A stretch of 64,000 nt of DNA from Hydractinia symbiolongicarpus (lineage: Eukaryota; Cnidaria; Hydrozoa; Anthoathecata; Hydractiniidae), in contig NC_079880.1 in NCBI RefSeq assembly GCF_029227915.1, positions 25,048,501 to 25,112,500 of the forward strand, given 5' to 3'. Below are positions 35,526 through 45,779 of the stretch, one piece after another. Below the pieces are notes generated by a model. The model worked only from the letters and a program-made list of their open reading frames with translations, did not search any database and was not told where the DNA came from. Position 1 is the stretch's first letter. Every line of letters begins with the position of its first letter. A program made the translations under genes and the position numbers.

Positions 35526-35760
35526 ATGAGAAGCTTTTCCTGTTTTATGTTTCTATTTGTGATATTTATTGCAAATCATATTTTACTTTAGGGAAAACCA
35601 ACCAACTTTGTTCTAACTTCTCTGCCGATACAGACAACAACAAAAACTCCTGAAGCAGCCGGTAGAGCACTACGTAAAAAGAAGAAAAATCGTTCGTATT
35701 CGTGTACTTGAAAGAATGTTTCACATTCGAAAATATATTCCTGTAAAAGTATGTTTGTGA
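35526..35760 (+). pseudogene. Secreted cationic peptide P6 (P3 paralogue), broken and cut off by piggyBac
   Basis: The ATG at 35526 lies immediately after the piggyBac 3' TTAA. It begins MRSFSCFMFLFV, as in P3, but meets TAG at about codon 23. Compared with P3 it lacks about 17 bases around the first cysteine codon, which also changes the frame; the end (RRKIVRIRV, FHIRKYI, VKVCL) is intact in the second frame to TGA 35758-35760. Its original acceptor and microsatellite are now 2.5 kb upstream. At least three separate lesions make it clearly dead. Confidence 0.85.
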
Positions 35761-35806
35761 ACTATTTAATAAAACATTATCACCTATTCACGCGTTTGTT
35801 CATCCA

Positions 35807-36554
35807 TCTCTATAATAATACGCCAGTTCCGTGTCTCTGTGACAGGCAACGTGGATATGTTTATTTTCCTTTGATCTTACCGAAATTTTCTTTGAAGTAA
35901 CCGAAAAATGCATGTATATTATGTTAAATTTTCTGACGTTACGGCGCGATGTGAATAACACTACTTTAAGGTCAATATCCTATACTAAATTAATGAAGCC
36001 GTTACAGTGCACTTAAAACTTTGAGGCCAAATAACTTGGAAACGAGGTGCTGACGTCAATGATTTTTCACCGCGTGGGTAACTAGGGACCACCTGGGAAA
36101 AATTTGGGTAATTTTCCAAACCTGGGTCCCCAAATCCGTTTCGGAATGAACGGGTTAATGACGTCATAAAAAACCTTTAAACCACAATATTTCCGTAACC
36201 GTTGGTCAAAAGTACATGATTCTATACATTTTCTTGATCAGCGTTTCAAGAACTATAACATGAAGGCAACGGGTATACAAATTTCGAAAAAATAATTTTC
36301 TGTACTTTTATTAGGGACTTTGCTGACGTCAGCAAAATTTTTAAACCCGTAAATCTCATTAACCATTCATTAAAAGCACGTAATTACATACATTTTCTTG
36401 ATCAGCGCTTTAAGGTCTACACAATAAAGGTAACGTAAAAACAAGGTTCTATTTTTTTGGCAGATGGGTTGCTGACGTCATCAAAATTCATATGACGCTT
36501 ATTTTTCAATTTTATCCCGCTTCAGTGGATTTTTCCACGGGCTTTATCGACTAT
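35807..36554 (+). mobile_element. Non-autonomous Helitron, unit 1 of a tandem trio
   Basis: It starts TCTCTATAATAATACGCC and ends in a hairpin GTGGATTTTTCCAC followed by 'gggctttatcgacta'; the final CTAG is mutated or overlaps unit 2 (CTAT at 36551). There is no coding. The interior has repeats of about 160 bp, each opening with TGACGTCA (36051, 36159, 36324, 36473) and containing 'tacattttcttgatcagcg'. Confidence 0.8.
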
Positions 36555-37286
36555 CTTTGTAATAATACGCCAGTTCCGTGTCTCTGTGACAGGCAAAGTG
36601 GATGTCTTAATTTTCCTTTGATCTAGCCGAAATTTTCTTTGAGGTAACCGAAAAATTCATGTCTAATATGGTAAATTTTCTGGTGTACGGCGCGACGTTA
36701 ATAATACACTACTTTAACGTCAATATCCTATATTAAATTAATGAAGCCGTTATAGTGCACTTAAAACTTTGAGGCCAAATAACTTGAAAACGAGGTGGTG
36801 ACGTCAATGATATTTTACCGCGTGGGTAAAATTTGGGTAAGTTTCCCTAACCTGGGTCACCGAATCCGTTTCAGAATGGACGGGTTGATGACGTCATCAA
36901 AAAGCCTTTAAACCTTATTATCTCTGCAACCGTTTGTCAGAAGTACCTGATGTCATACATTTTCCTGCTCAGCGTTCCAAGATCTATACAATAAAGGCAA
37001 CGGGTATGCAAATTTCCAAAAAAAATAATTTTTGTCTTTTCGCAGGTCTTCGCTGACGTCCAGCAAAATTTTAAACACTTCATATCTCCTTAATCGTTCA
37101 TCAAAATGATTTTATACATTATTTGACCAGCATTTCAACCTCTACATACTACAGGCAACGAATGAACTAATTTTTACCAAATTTTTTTGTATCTCTAATG
37201 CTGACGTCAGTAAAAAAGTCTAAAACAACCTACTTTTCCATTGTTTTTTTGCCTAAGTGAATTTTTCCACGGGCTTTATCGACTAG
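36554..37286 (+). mobile_element. Non-autonomous Helitron, unit 2
   Basis: It starts TCTTTGTAATAATACGCC at 36554, directly at the end of unit 1, and ends with hairpin plus CTAG at 37283-37286. It shares unit 1's order of subrepeats, with TGACGTCA at 36799, 36889 and 37202; the sites at the other subrepeat starts have decayed (for instance TGACGTCC at about 37054). Confidence 0.82.
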
Positions 37287-37351
37287 TTAGTAAATATTGC
37301 CCTACTTCCTCTAACAAAATACAAAAATTATAGTGAACATTTCAACAAAAA

Positions 37352-38076
37352 TCTCTTGCAATAATACAGAGACTGTGTCCGTTTGTAATAGGCAAAGTGG
37401 ATATGCTTATTTTCCTTTGATATAGCCGAAAAAGTTATGTCTCAAATGTTAAAATTTCTGACGTTACGGCGCAACGTCAATAACACGACTTTAACGTCAA
37501 TATCTTATACTAAATTAAGGAAACCATTATAAGTGCACCTAAAATTTCGAAGCCAAATAACTTGGAAACAAGGTGGTAGCGTCAATGACTTTTCACTGCA
37601 TGGGTAACTATGGACCACTTGGGACAAATTTGGATAAGTTTCCCAAACCTGGGTCCCCGAATCCGTTTCGGAATGGACGGGTTGATTACGTCATCGAAAA
37701 ACCTTTAAACCCTAATATCTCTGCAACCGTTTGTCAAAAGTACAGAATCCTATACATTTTCTTGATCAGCGTTTCAAAATCTATACGATGAAGGCAAAGT
37801 GTATGCAAATTTCTGAAAAAACTTTTTACGGTTTTGACGGGCCATTGCGGACGTCAGGAAAAATCTTAAACCCTTATACCTCATTAACCGCTCATCACAC
37901 GATCAAATACATTTTCTTGATCAGCAGTGTAAGCTCTACACAATGGAGGGAATATGAAAAAAAGTTTCTTAATTTATTGATTTTGTATTTGCACGTTGTC
38001 AAAAAAACCTCTTAAACAACCTATTTTCCGTTGTCCTTCTGTCTAAGTGGATTTCTCCACGGACCTTATCGACTAG
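37352..38076 (+). mobile_element. Non-autonomous Helitron, unit 3
   Basis: It starts TCTCTTGCAATAATACAG at 37352, 65 bases after unit 2, and ends with hairpin GTGGATTTCTCCAC, then 'ggaccttatcgactag' (CTAG 38073-38076). It is the most diverged of the three; all TGACGTCA sites are lost. Two open frames of 72 and 94 codons inside it are repeat sequence, not genes. Confidence 0.8.
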
Positions 38077-39182
38077 TATACAATAATTCAGTTTGCCCCT
38101 GCAATGCGCTCCATTATCGTTTCTGTCATGAGATCGTTTAAGCAGTCAGAAGCAACTCGTCTAAAAACTCAGTAATGACACCTATGTTGAAATACTATGA
38201 TTTGACTTCGGCAGCAATAAGTTCTTTTCAATAGCCTTGATTCAATGCCAGCTTTGTTATTGTTGTTATTTTACGTTTTGTTGAAGGTTTTATAATTTGC
38301 GCTGTAATGAAAAAAAAACATCGCAAGCAAGCCTGAATTATTTCGAAACGATGATTTAGAATGTATACACTTTACAATATTTCGTTTGCGAAATCGTGCA
38401 CAAAATGGCATTATGTTGTTTCTAGCTTTGATAAAGGGTTAAATAAACTATACGGTTTGACGTATGCTGGCTTGCTCGTTGTCCGAATATGATTTTTAAA
38501 CCTTTTATTCCATACAGTAATACGCTTTGAGCCGTTGATTGATGTGTCCTTTTTTTCACTTCCTTATCAACGTTAATCCATAAAATCAATAAAATATCTA
38601 CCAGTTACACAGGACGTTTTCTTTTGTTTTTCTATACCATGCTACCCACGCAACAAAAATTTTGCTTTGACTACAGAAGATTAATCCATCTTCTTTAGTT
38701 TTATTGTCTGAACATTTGTTTTTTTGTCAGTGTGACGTTTAGGTACTTCCCTATCAATCTTGTCGAATGAGAAACTACGGTTTTCTAATAAATTGGATTG
38801 CAGTCTCCAATCCGTGATCAGTTTGATTTGAAAGTTTTCAAATCGAGAGGTAGGTAGAATAACAGAGTGGAACTTATGTAATAAGCTGAGCAATGTGAAT
38901 TGATAAAAGGAGCAGTGCAGGTCATGAAGGCTATATAAGTGTATTGAAAGTGTCTTTTGAAACTAATTCTTTTGTTATATTTACCCTTTCCTACAAGTAG
39001 AATTTTTTAATTATTTTTAGAGCGGCATAATAAGCTAGAATTTTCTAGAAATAAAACTGTGCAGTATGTAACACTAGTCTTGGCTTGCAAATATAGGTAT
39101 TCCCCGAATTTTAGTTTTCTAACGCATCGGTTAAAGAGCTCTTTGATTAGATCTTTATAATTTGAGCGATACTTGGCTTAAT
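38077..39182. other. Intergenic upstream of P7, no gene seen
   Basis: No supported gene; a 70-codon antisense frame at 38681-38893 has no recognisable feature. From 38990 it matches segment D. Confidence 0.5.
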
Positions 39183-39209
39183 TCACTTATTTTATTTATC
39201 CATTCTTAG
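39183..39209 (+). promoter_or_regulatory. Conserved splice acceptor before P7
   Basis: A pyrimidine-rich tract ending CATTCTTAG at 39209, 35 bases before the ATG. The P2 copy keeps ATTCTTAG and exactly 35 bases to its ATG, despite many other differences in the flank. Confidence 0.6.
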
Positions 39210-39244
39210 ATATACAAAACATACTAAATTTTTCTCTAATTAGA

Positions 39245-39481
39245 ATGAAGAAATTAATATGCGTGCTCTTAGTGGTTTTTTTACTTTGTGAAATAAACAA
39301 TCAATTTGCATACGGAAAACGTGGATGGCATAATCGTCGACATCATGTTGCACACGGACGAAAATATTTGGCACCGCCAATCCCTTCTAATTGTCGTTAT
39401 GTAAAACGATGGATATGGATTAAAATTGGCCATCTTCATTTTTTGCGTCCGCATTATGTTCGTATCTGTCAACATGGTTAA
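39245..39481 (+). CDS. Secreted cationic peptide P7, open
   Basis: 78 codons to TAA at 39479-39481. Signal peptide MKKLICVLLVVFLLCEINN to about residue 24, a His/Arg-rich linker (RGWHNRRHH..HGRKY), an APPIPSN stretch, then Cys50-x24-Cys75 with CRYV, Trp at +7, IG at +12/13, HLHF, RP at +19/20, VRIC and a short tail QHG. Signal peptide and Cys block are shared with P2, P5 and P8. High positive charge plus one predicted disulfide suggest an antimicrobial or signalling peptide, but no known family was recognised. It lies in the 5.3 kb that segment C has lost, so it is single-copy apart from dead P2. Confidence 0.85.
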   Translation: MKKLICVLLVVFLLCEINNQFAYGKRGWHNRRHHVAHGRKYLAPPIPSNCRYVKRWIWIKIGHLHFLRPHYVRICQHG

Positions 39482-41445
39482 TGAAAAACACTTTCATTTT
39501 TTTTAGTTTATAAAAGTTTAGCATATTGACTGAAATTTCTTGGTTAATCGCCTGTATTATAGAAAAATGAGCTTTAAAGGGGCTGCACATAACAATGTTT
39601 GCAAGTGTGATCCTAAAAGCAACTAAGTCTACGTTAAAAAAACTTTAAAACGAAATCTTTATATTTTGTGTGTCAAAGGGGTCTTCTTAAACAACACCTC
39701 ACTTCTAGTCTTCTATATTTTGTTGTTTCTTAATTTTTCATCTGAGAAAAATTGGATTTTCTATATATTTCCTGGTTTAATGATATAAGCAAGCTTCTCA
39801 AATAATATAAATAAAACATATTAACAAATCATTGTGGAAACATGGTTGTCTTCAGTTGACGCTTCTAACAATGTTGGACATGTCGTTATGGGGGAGCATC
39901 TTTAAAATTTTTTATTTAAACAGCAGAACAGTGTGCAGTAAGGGATTGTTTACATATGACGTCAATATTACGAGAGAAACGAGGATATGCTAAAGTTGAC
40001 ATCAACCTTCACAATTTTTTCTAAGTAAGTAAATGTTTTTTCTGAAAATATTTAAACTAGATTTGATCAGTAGCGTGTAAAAAATCTATCATGATGCTTA
40101 TTTTGGATTTCCGTTTGGAAGCAGTTTTGCTCACGTGAAATCAGTATATATTTCTTGAGTTTGAATATGTATCAAATTTCGCAAAAAGAGTGCTCTTTCT
40201 AAAATCTGGCGTCATATTAGAGGGTGGGTTTAAACTAAAGTTGACGAAAGTTGGTAGAGGGGAAAGTGGGGAAATCCTGAAGAAATGGTCAATATCATAT
40301 TTGAACAATTCTTAAATTAAATGCACCTTTGCAGCTAACGATAAGTTAAATAAGCAAATTGATGGTGTGTCTATGGATGGTCCATTTTCAAGTTGTTTCA
40401 TAAAAAAAATTGAAAGAGATGCAGTTATTCCATTAAAACCAAAATTTTAAAAGAGACTTATGGAGGATACTTACACAAGAGGAAAGATAAATTCGCCAGA
40501 TGTAAACGTCTGAATTCCTATCATACAAACATAAATTTCGCTATTGAAGACAACTCTTCCAAATTCCTGAACATTAAAATTATTAGATGTAATGAGGTAT
40601 TACAATATGCGGTGGTACCAAAAGTTAAAAAATTACCATCTCATTGGAGTTCTTCAGTTCCAACGAAGTACAAAAGAATTAATACATACAGCTGGAAGAA
40701 TCAGCAGCAAAAATCTATTTTACTCTTCATATACGTGTTTTTTTTTTATTTTTCAGCAAAAATCTTGTTGCATAGCTCATTACGACTTTAGGGTAACAAA
40801 GAAAACGGTTTCACACCCAAAATTGTTCTCAGCGACAAAATAAAAAAATAATAATTTACAAAATCACAAAAGAGTTTATCTCTCTAAAATTTTTAATGTT
40901 AGATAATGCGAAAGTAATCCCCATAAAATCTTTCCGATGAGAGTTTTGAATAGGATGACCAGTGAAATTTCCCGCCGGTGTTCTGAAATATGTACAGCAA
41001 CAAGATAGCTATAGCAAAAACATTTTACTTAGTATAAATAATAAACTTTAGTTTAATCCGAAATGTTTAAGAACAACATCAACGAACGTCGAAGTTGTCC
41101 TCTTTTGGAAACGTTATAAGACACAATTTTGTGTACATTCTTCCGCATGTGCACGTGAAAAGGACACCGTAATTTGCTTGTAATTCGCCGATGTGTGTTT
41201 GTGACATATATCGGAACATATATAAAGTAATAATATAATAGTAGCTTCATGAGAGTTGAGAGATAAAGAGACCGCCACATAACAATGTTTGCTAGCGTGA
41301 TTCTAAAAGCTATTACACCTATGCTTAGTATAACTCCCAAACGAAATTTTTATTTTCTGTGTATTAAAGTGGTCTTACTTAATCAACGTCGCACTTTTAG
41401 TCTTACAAATCTTGTTGTTTCTTAATTTTTTTTTCTGAAAACAAT
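39482..41445. other. P7 downstream and B-arm flank, no gene seen
   Basis: 39570-39770, 41270-41430, 16440-16640 (reverse) and 49970-50130 (reverse) share one dispersed block containing 'acattgttatgtggc' or its close variants. 40600-41340 matches 50060-50720 inverted. Open frames at 40592-40843 and 41053-41340 have no recognisable feature. Confidence 0.5.
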
Positions 41446-41533
41446 TCCCCGTTCCCTCTATACGGCTAATTCGCAATGCATTATGGTAGTTGTATTCCGC
41501 GAAAACGTAAACAAACCATTCGTAGTAACAAAA

Positions 41534-43105
41534 ATGGCCGAACAAGTACACTTCATCCTTAATTCTACTCAAAACCAAAGCGATATACAAAATTCTAATC
41601 AAGACAACAGTTTTTTTCAAAACTTGGGCTCTCCTGCAAGCATTGGCTCAAACTTTTCATCAAGTTCAAGCTTTTTATTGCAAGCTAAAAGTAAAGGAGG
41701 AGGGATAACTTGCTGTGTACCTCTCTGTCAAAACAACTCAAAGAAGAATCCAGACTTATCTTTTTATGTCATTCCTAAAGACTCAGAGCTTCGAAAGAAA
41801 TGGCTTTTTATGATCAGTAGAAAGGATTTTGTACCTTCTACATCGCATAGAGTTTGCTCTGTTCATTTCACTGGTGGAAAGAAGACATATATGAACAATG
41901 TTCCCACAATAGTCCCAAAAACTATCAAACCAACAGCTAGCAAACCAAGAAAAACTCTCAACAGTACAAACTGTAAATTGCAACTATTTTCTCCTGTGAG
42001 GGCTACGACAAATGACATTGCTGCAGAATTATCTGTGGAGGAAGAGTTAAAACAAGAGTTGGAAAAATTGAGAGCCGAAATTAGTTGTATGAGAATTCAT
42101 GAAAAGGAACTTGATCAAACTATTGAAAAACAACAAGCCACTATAAGTGACATAGCATTTTCAATTGACCGGTTTAAACACAATGAAGCACACTTTAAGT
42201 TTTATACCGGATTCGAATCTTATAAATTATTCAAAGCAGTTTTAGAATATTTACAACCAGCTGCAAATAAACTAATATATTGGGGTTCAAATACTAACAC
42301 TGAAAATACAAAAAATATAAACTCTACAAAACGAGGCCGATCACGATCATTGAGCGCAGAAGAAGAATTCTTTATGATACTGGTTCGAATTCGATGTGGA
42401 CTTTTGTTAGAAGATATGGCTGTTCGATTTAATATGTCGACAAGTCACATAAGCAGAATATTGATTACATGGACAGATTTTTTACATTCACAATTCCGTA
42501 TGCTTCCAATATGGGCTTCAAAAGAAACAGTACAAAATAGAATGCCGAAATGTTTTCAAAAAAGTTACCCAAATACCCGTGTCATATTAGATTGTACAGA
42601 AGTATTTGTGGAAATGCCTACGTCATATCGCACACAGTCCAGTACCTTTTCAAATTACAAACACCATAATACAGCAAAAGGATTAGTCGGAATAGCTCCT
42701 GATGGATCAGTGACATTTGTCTCTGATTTGTATGGTGGACGCTTTTCGGATAAACGAATAACAAAAGATAGTGGTATATACGATTTGCTAGAGCCTGGGG
42801 ATTCTGTGATGGCTGATAGAGGATTTGAGCTCGAGGAAGATTTACCTGATGGAGTAACATTAAATATTCCACCATTTTTAGATGGAAAACCTCAGCTAAG
42901 TTTATTAGAGGAAAACGAAACTAGAAGAATAGCATCTGTACGTGTACATGTCGAACGAGCAATCGAACGTATAAAAAATTACCGAATTTTACAAACAGTT
43001 TTCAAACTATCAATGGCTGCTGAACTCAATAAGATATGGGTTATTTGTTGTTATTTAGTTAATTTTTTACCACAGTTGGTACCAGATGTAAATACGAATG
43101 ACTAA
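41534..43105 (+). CDS. THAP-domain DDE transposase of the ISL2EU-type element
   Basis: 523 residues from the ATG at 41534 (context AAAATGG); an in-frame ATG at 41483 lies inside the terminal repeat and is less likely. A THAP zinc-binding domain at about 57-125 (C60/C61, C65, C108, H111, with a VPTIVP motif after it) should bind the transposon ends. A coiled coil follows at about 170-205 (EEELKQELEKLRAEI), then a helix-turn-helix-like region (MAVRFNMSTSHISRIL, about 295-310), then the catalytic core of the DDE_4 type: D353 (VILDCTE), D428 (MADRGF), E474 (HVERAIERIK). All three acidic residues are present. It lies 90 bp from the convergent partner gene. Confidence 0.9.
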   Translation: MAEQVHFILNSTQNQSDIQNSNQDNSFFQNLGSPASIGSNFSSSSSFLLQAKSKGGGITCCVPLCQNNSKKNPDLSFYVIPKDSELRKKWLFMISRKDFVPSTSHRVCSVHFTGGKKTYMNNVPTIVPKTIKPTASKPRKTLNSTNCKLQLFSPVRATTNDIAAELSVEEELKQELEKLRAEISCMRIHEKELDQTIEKQQATISDIAFSIDRFKHNEAHFKFYTGFESYKLFKAVLEYLQPAANKLIYWGSNTNTENTKNINSTKRGRSRSLSAEEEFFMILVRIRCGLLLEDMAVRFNMSTSHISRILITWTDFLHSQFRMLPIWASKETVQNRMPKCFQKSYPNTRVILDCTEVFVEMPTSYRTQSSTFSNYKHHNTAKGLVGIAPDGSVTFVSDLYGGRFSDKRITKDSGIYDLLEPGDSVMADRGFELEEDLPDGVTLNIPPFLDGKPQLSLLEENETRRIASVRVHVERAIERIKNYRILQTVFKLSMAAELNKIWVICCYLVNFLPQLVPDVNTND

Positions 43106-43195
43106 AAATTATAAACTTTCGTACACTATATATATATATATATACTAGATCATGAAATATAAAGACAAAACAATATTGTGAGGAAACAATTTTAT

Positions 43196-44884
43196 TTACT
43201 CACACTGTTGTTCTGTAATGTTGCTGTGCATGAAAGTGAAATAAAAGTGTGTTAGCTCAGGCAAAGTAATTCTGTTCCATTTTTCCTTTTGAAAAACTAT
43301 TGTTTCCACATGTCGGTCAACTTTTGTATAAACAATAAAATCAATTTCATTGACTTGTGTTACTGCCATCACACCTTGACATTGGTGAAAATAATTATGT
43401 CTTTCTTTGAGTTTTGGCTTGCCATTCGATATTTGTAAAAAAAAATTTTTATCTTTGCATGCGTCAGAAATAGAGCAATCCTTTTTTGAATATGGGCACT
43501 TCACCTCAATCAATCGAGCATTCCCATTCAAAGTTGTTGCGCCATCAGGACTTGCACCTAACCACGGCCATTTTGGATTAATAACGAAACCACATTTTTC
43601 GACTTCAATATTTTTCTCGGTTTGATACCAGTTTAGAGCATTAACTTCATTTTCTAAGCCCCATTTGCAGGCCTCTGATGTAAAGTTTTTATTTTTATTT
43701 AGACATTTTTGTAATATGCTTTTTGGATGTATATTTTTTCTTCTATTTATAATAGATCCAAAATTGGATGATGTTATGCGTTTCTTTCTTTCTGTGTACC
43801 ACATATCACATTTATACTGAGTACATGTGGATTTTTCTTTGTCTCGAACTTGTTCGGCATTGACATGAATGAAATTGTTTACAAATGACTTTTGCTCATC
43901 TGATAACTCTGCTATTTCTGGTTCAAAGTCAAGAGCCTGCAAAAATAAATTAACTGTCGGACGTAATTCAACTGTTTCACTGTTTGTCTGTTCAAAATTA
44001 AATTCTTTTATAGATGTGTCATAAAATGATGATGGTTTATAGTCATTTCCTTGTAATAAATATGCCATTGAAGTTCCTTGCCCTATTTCAAATAAGTCTG
44101 TCGCTAATTTTTTGACTTTTTCGGTTGAGGGCTCATGTGCAAACAGTGGTGTAGAACAAAATTTTCTATTTCCTGTGACCAACAGTCTTTTGCGACTTTC
44201 ATTTGTGTCTTTCGTAAGGTCTGCTTTCTCGAATGCCATTGCAGAAAATTTTATTGGTGCAGAATTTGCACTTTCTCCAGGTACATGCCATTTTTGTAAC
44301 AAATCTGTGCATGTCTTGTCATCAGGGACAATTTTTAAGTCCAACTGTTTGTATTCAACCAATTGAAATAGAACTGCTGCGACATGCTTACAGCATCCTC
44401 CTGCTCCAGCTTTACATAAACATTTCGCATACAAAATATCACCACTTCTTTGACACAGGTGGACATAAACAGAATATTTTTCTCTTTTCATGGAAGCAGC
44501 TACAAAACATTTCACAAGAAAAGTTAATTTTTCAGCCATAACATTACTTTTAACTCTCACTTTCTTCACGTAGCTCTCCTTGAATAGTTGGTATCCAAGA
44601 ATTTTATGCTTTGTAGCACCCTTCGGCTTGCTATCACAGCTATTTCCAAGAACTAAATATTGGTGAATTTTCTCCTGGGTGATCGAAGGCATAGCTGCAA
44701 GATCAGTTGACCATTGACTTATATCTTCGTGTGTTCTTTCCTCCACTTCTTCGTCCCTCTCGGCATTTGTTAATTCTTTAAAAACAGGTCTTGGTACCAC
44801 ACAAGAGCTTTGAGAAAAGCTAGGCCCAAGATCTGTAGAGCTTAAAATTATATCTAAATCTGTATCCTTATTTATTACTTCCAT
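43196..44884 (-). CDS. SWIM zinc-finger / YqaJ-type nuclease protein of the ISL2EU-type element
   Basis: 562 residues from the first ATG at 44884 (the frame extends 13 codons further without an ATG). An acidic N-terminus is followed by a SWIM zinc finger CxCx7CxH (C155, C157, C165, H167; CLCKAGAGG...CKH) and a C-terminal lambda-exonuclease-like YqaJ domain with GLENE (E412), GASPDG (D447), IEVKCP (E460, K462) and YFHQCQG. The catalytic D-ExK set is intact. Lambda-type exonucleases resect DNA ends; in this element class the protein probably works on transposon DNA with the transposase, but its exact role is not known to me. The stop codon at 43196-43198 lies 90 bp from the transposase stop. 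Confidence 0.88.
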   Translation of the reverse strand: MEVINKDTDLDIILSSTDLGPSFSQSSCVVPRPVFKELTNAERDEEVEERTHEDISQWSTDLAAMPSITQEKIHQYLVLGNSCDSKPKGATKHKILGYQLFKESYVKKVRVKSNVMAEKLTFLVKCFVAASMKREKYSVYVHLCQRSGDILYAKCLCKAGAGGCCKHVAAVLFQLVEYKQLDLKIVPDDKTCTDLLQKWHVPGESANSAPIKFSAMAFEKADLTKDTNESRKRLLVTGNRKFCSTPLFAHEPSTEKVKKLATDLFEIGQGTSMAYLLQGNDYKPSSFYDTSIKEFNFEQTNSETVELRPTVNLFLQALDFEPEIAELSDEQKSFVNNFIHVNAEQVRDKEKSTCTQYKCDMWYTERKKRITSSNFGSIINRRKNIHPKSILQKCLNKNKNFTSEACKWGLENEVNALNWYQTEKNIEVEKCGFVINPKWPWLGASPDGATTLNGNARLIEVKCPYSKKDCSISDACKDKNFFLQISNGKPKLKERHNYFHQCQGVMAVTQVNEIDFIVYTKVDRHVETIVFQKEKWNRITLPELTHFYFTFMHSNITEQQCE

Positions 44885-45145
44885 TTCGACTTCTTTCACT
44901 CCTAAAACCTCACTAACTAACAATATTTAAATGTTTACATCAATAACACGGGTTTTGGATAAGGGAGATAATGATTTTCTTGAGGAGATTTGAAAATTAT
45001 CACAAACAATAACGGCTTTTTGTTATTATCGCCACAATAAAAAGAATGCTGTTATTTATTTACAAACTCTCGCTTCTGGGAGGGAAAACTGTAGAATACA
45101 ACTACCATAATGCATTGCGAATTAGCCGTATAGAGGGAACGGGGA

Positions 45146-45779
45146 ATTGCACTGATAAATTTAGAAGAGTCAAATTAAACTTAAAAAGATTTTTTTTACG
45201 GTGCCTATGGACCTTCTTTAGGGAGTCATGCGCATTAAAGGAGTCAAAATGAATGCTCAAATGACTCCTTTTAAGTTGTCATGATTAATGACTTCTTCTT
45301 GTCACTCATCTCGAACTATAATTGACTCTTTTAAAGGAGTTAATTTTTCTATGACTCTTTTAATGTACTCCCCACAGGCACCCCATCAATGAGTCCCTAA
45401 AGGGTTTCAATGAGTAATAATAGTTCCCGTTACGCGTCAATTGCGCAGAAAAAATGATCAGTGATAGAGATAGAGAAATGGGGATTCTGGTGCAATCGCG
45501 CACGCACATCATACATTAAATGAGCAACTGCACTAGAAATGATGTCACGCTTCATTGCACAATATAGGGAAATTCCCTAAATTCCCTTCAATCCCGAATT
45601 CCCCGAAACCGACAATTCCGGGAAATCCGATAAAATCCAACGCATGCGCAATAGCGACTAACGGGAATAATGCTGACATCAACAAAAATAGAGATTGCGC
45701 AATTGAGTAGTGGAAAGTCCCATACTCAAGACTGCACCAGAAAAAATGCTATTTGAGCTCTAAAATCTATATAATAAAT
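45146..45779 (+). other. 5' flank of the polymerase element (B copy)
   Basis: Non-coding; repeated inverted at 49324-49960. It holds several inverted runs of 'gactcctttaa' type (45230-45380) and palindrome-rich 'aattccc/gggaaa' motifs (45570-45640). Copy 3 has a related stretch at about 59050-59500 ('agatagaaaaatg', 'gcgcacgcgca'), so this is part of the element's own 5' end. No clean terminal repeat was found. Confidence 0.5.

Larger units (their letters stand above)
41446..45145. mobile_element. ISL2EU-type DNA transposon, complete, both genes open (3.7 kb)
   Basis: Perfect 52-bp terminal inverted repeats at 41446-41497 and 45094-45145, starting TCCCCGTTCCCTCTATACGG. The unoccupied site survives in the right arm at about 49955 (AATTGC context). 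The flanks fit either a 2-bp AT or a 4-bp AATT duplication, because AATT is palindromic and the two cannot be told apart. Two convergent genes fill the element: a THAP-domain transposase (+) and a SWIM/YqaJ nuclease protein (-). From memory, ISL2EU elements pair exactly these two proteins. Perfect repeats and open frames suggest a recent and possibly active insertion. Confidence 0.85.
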
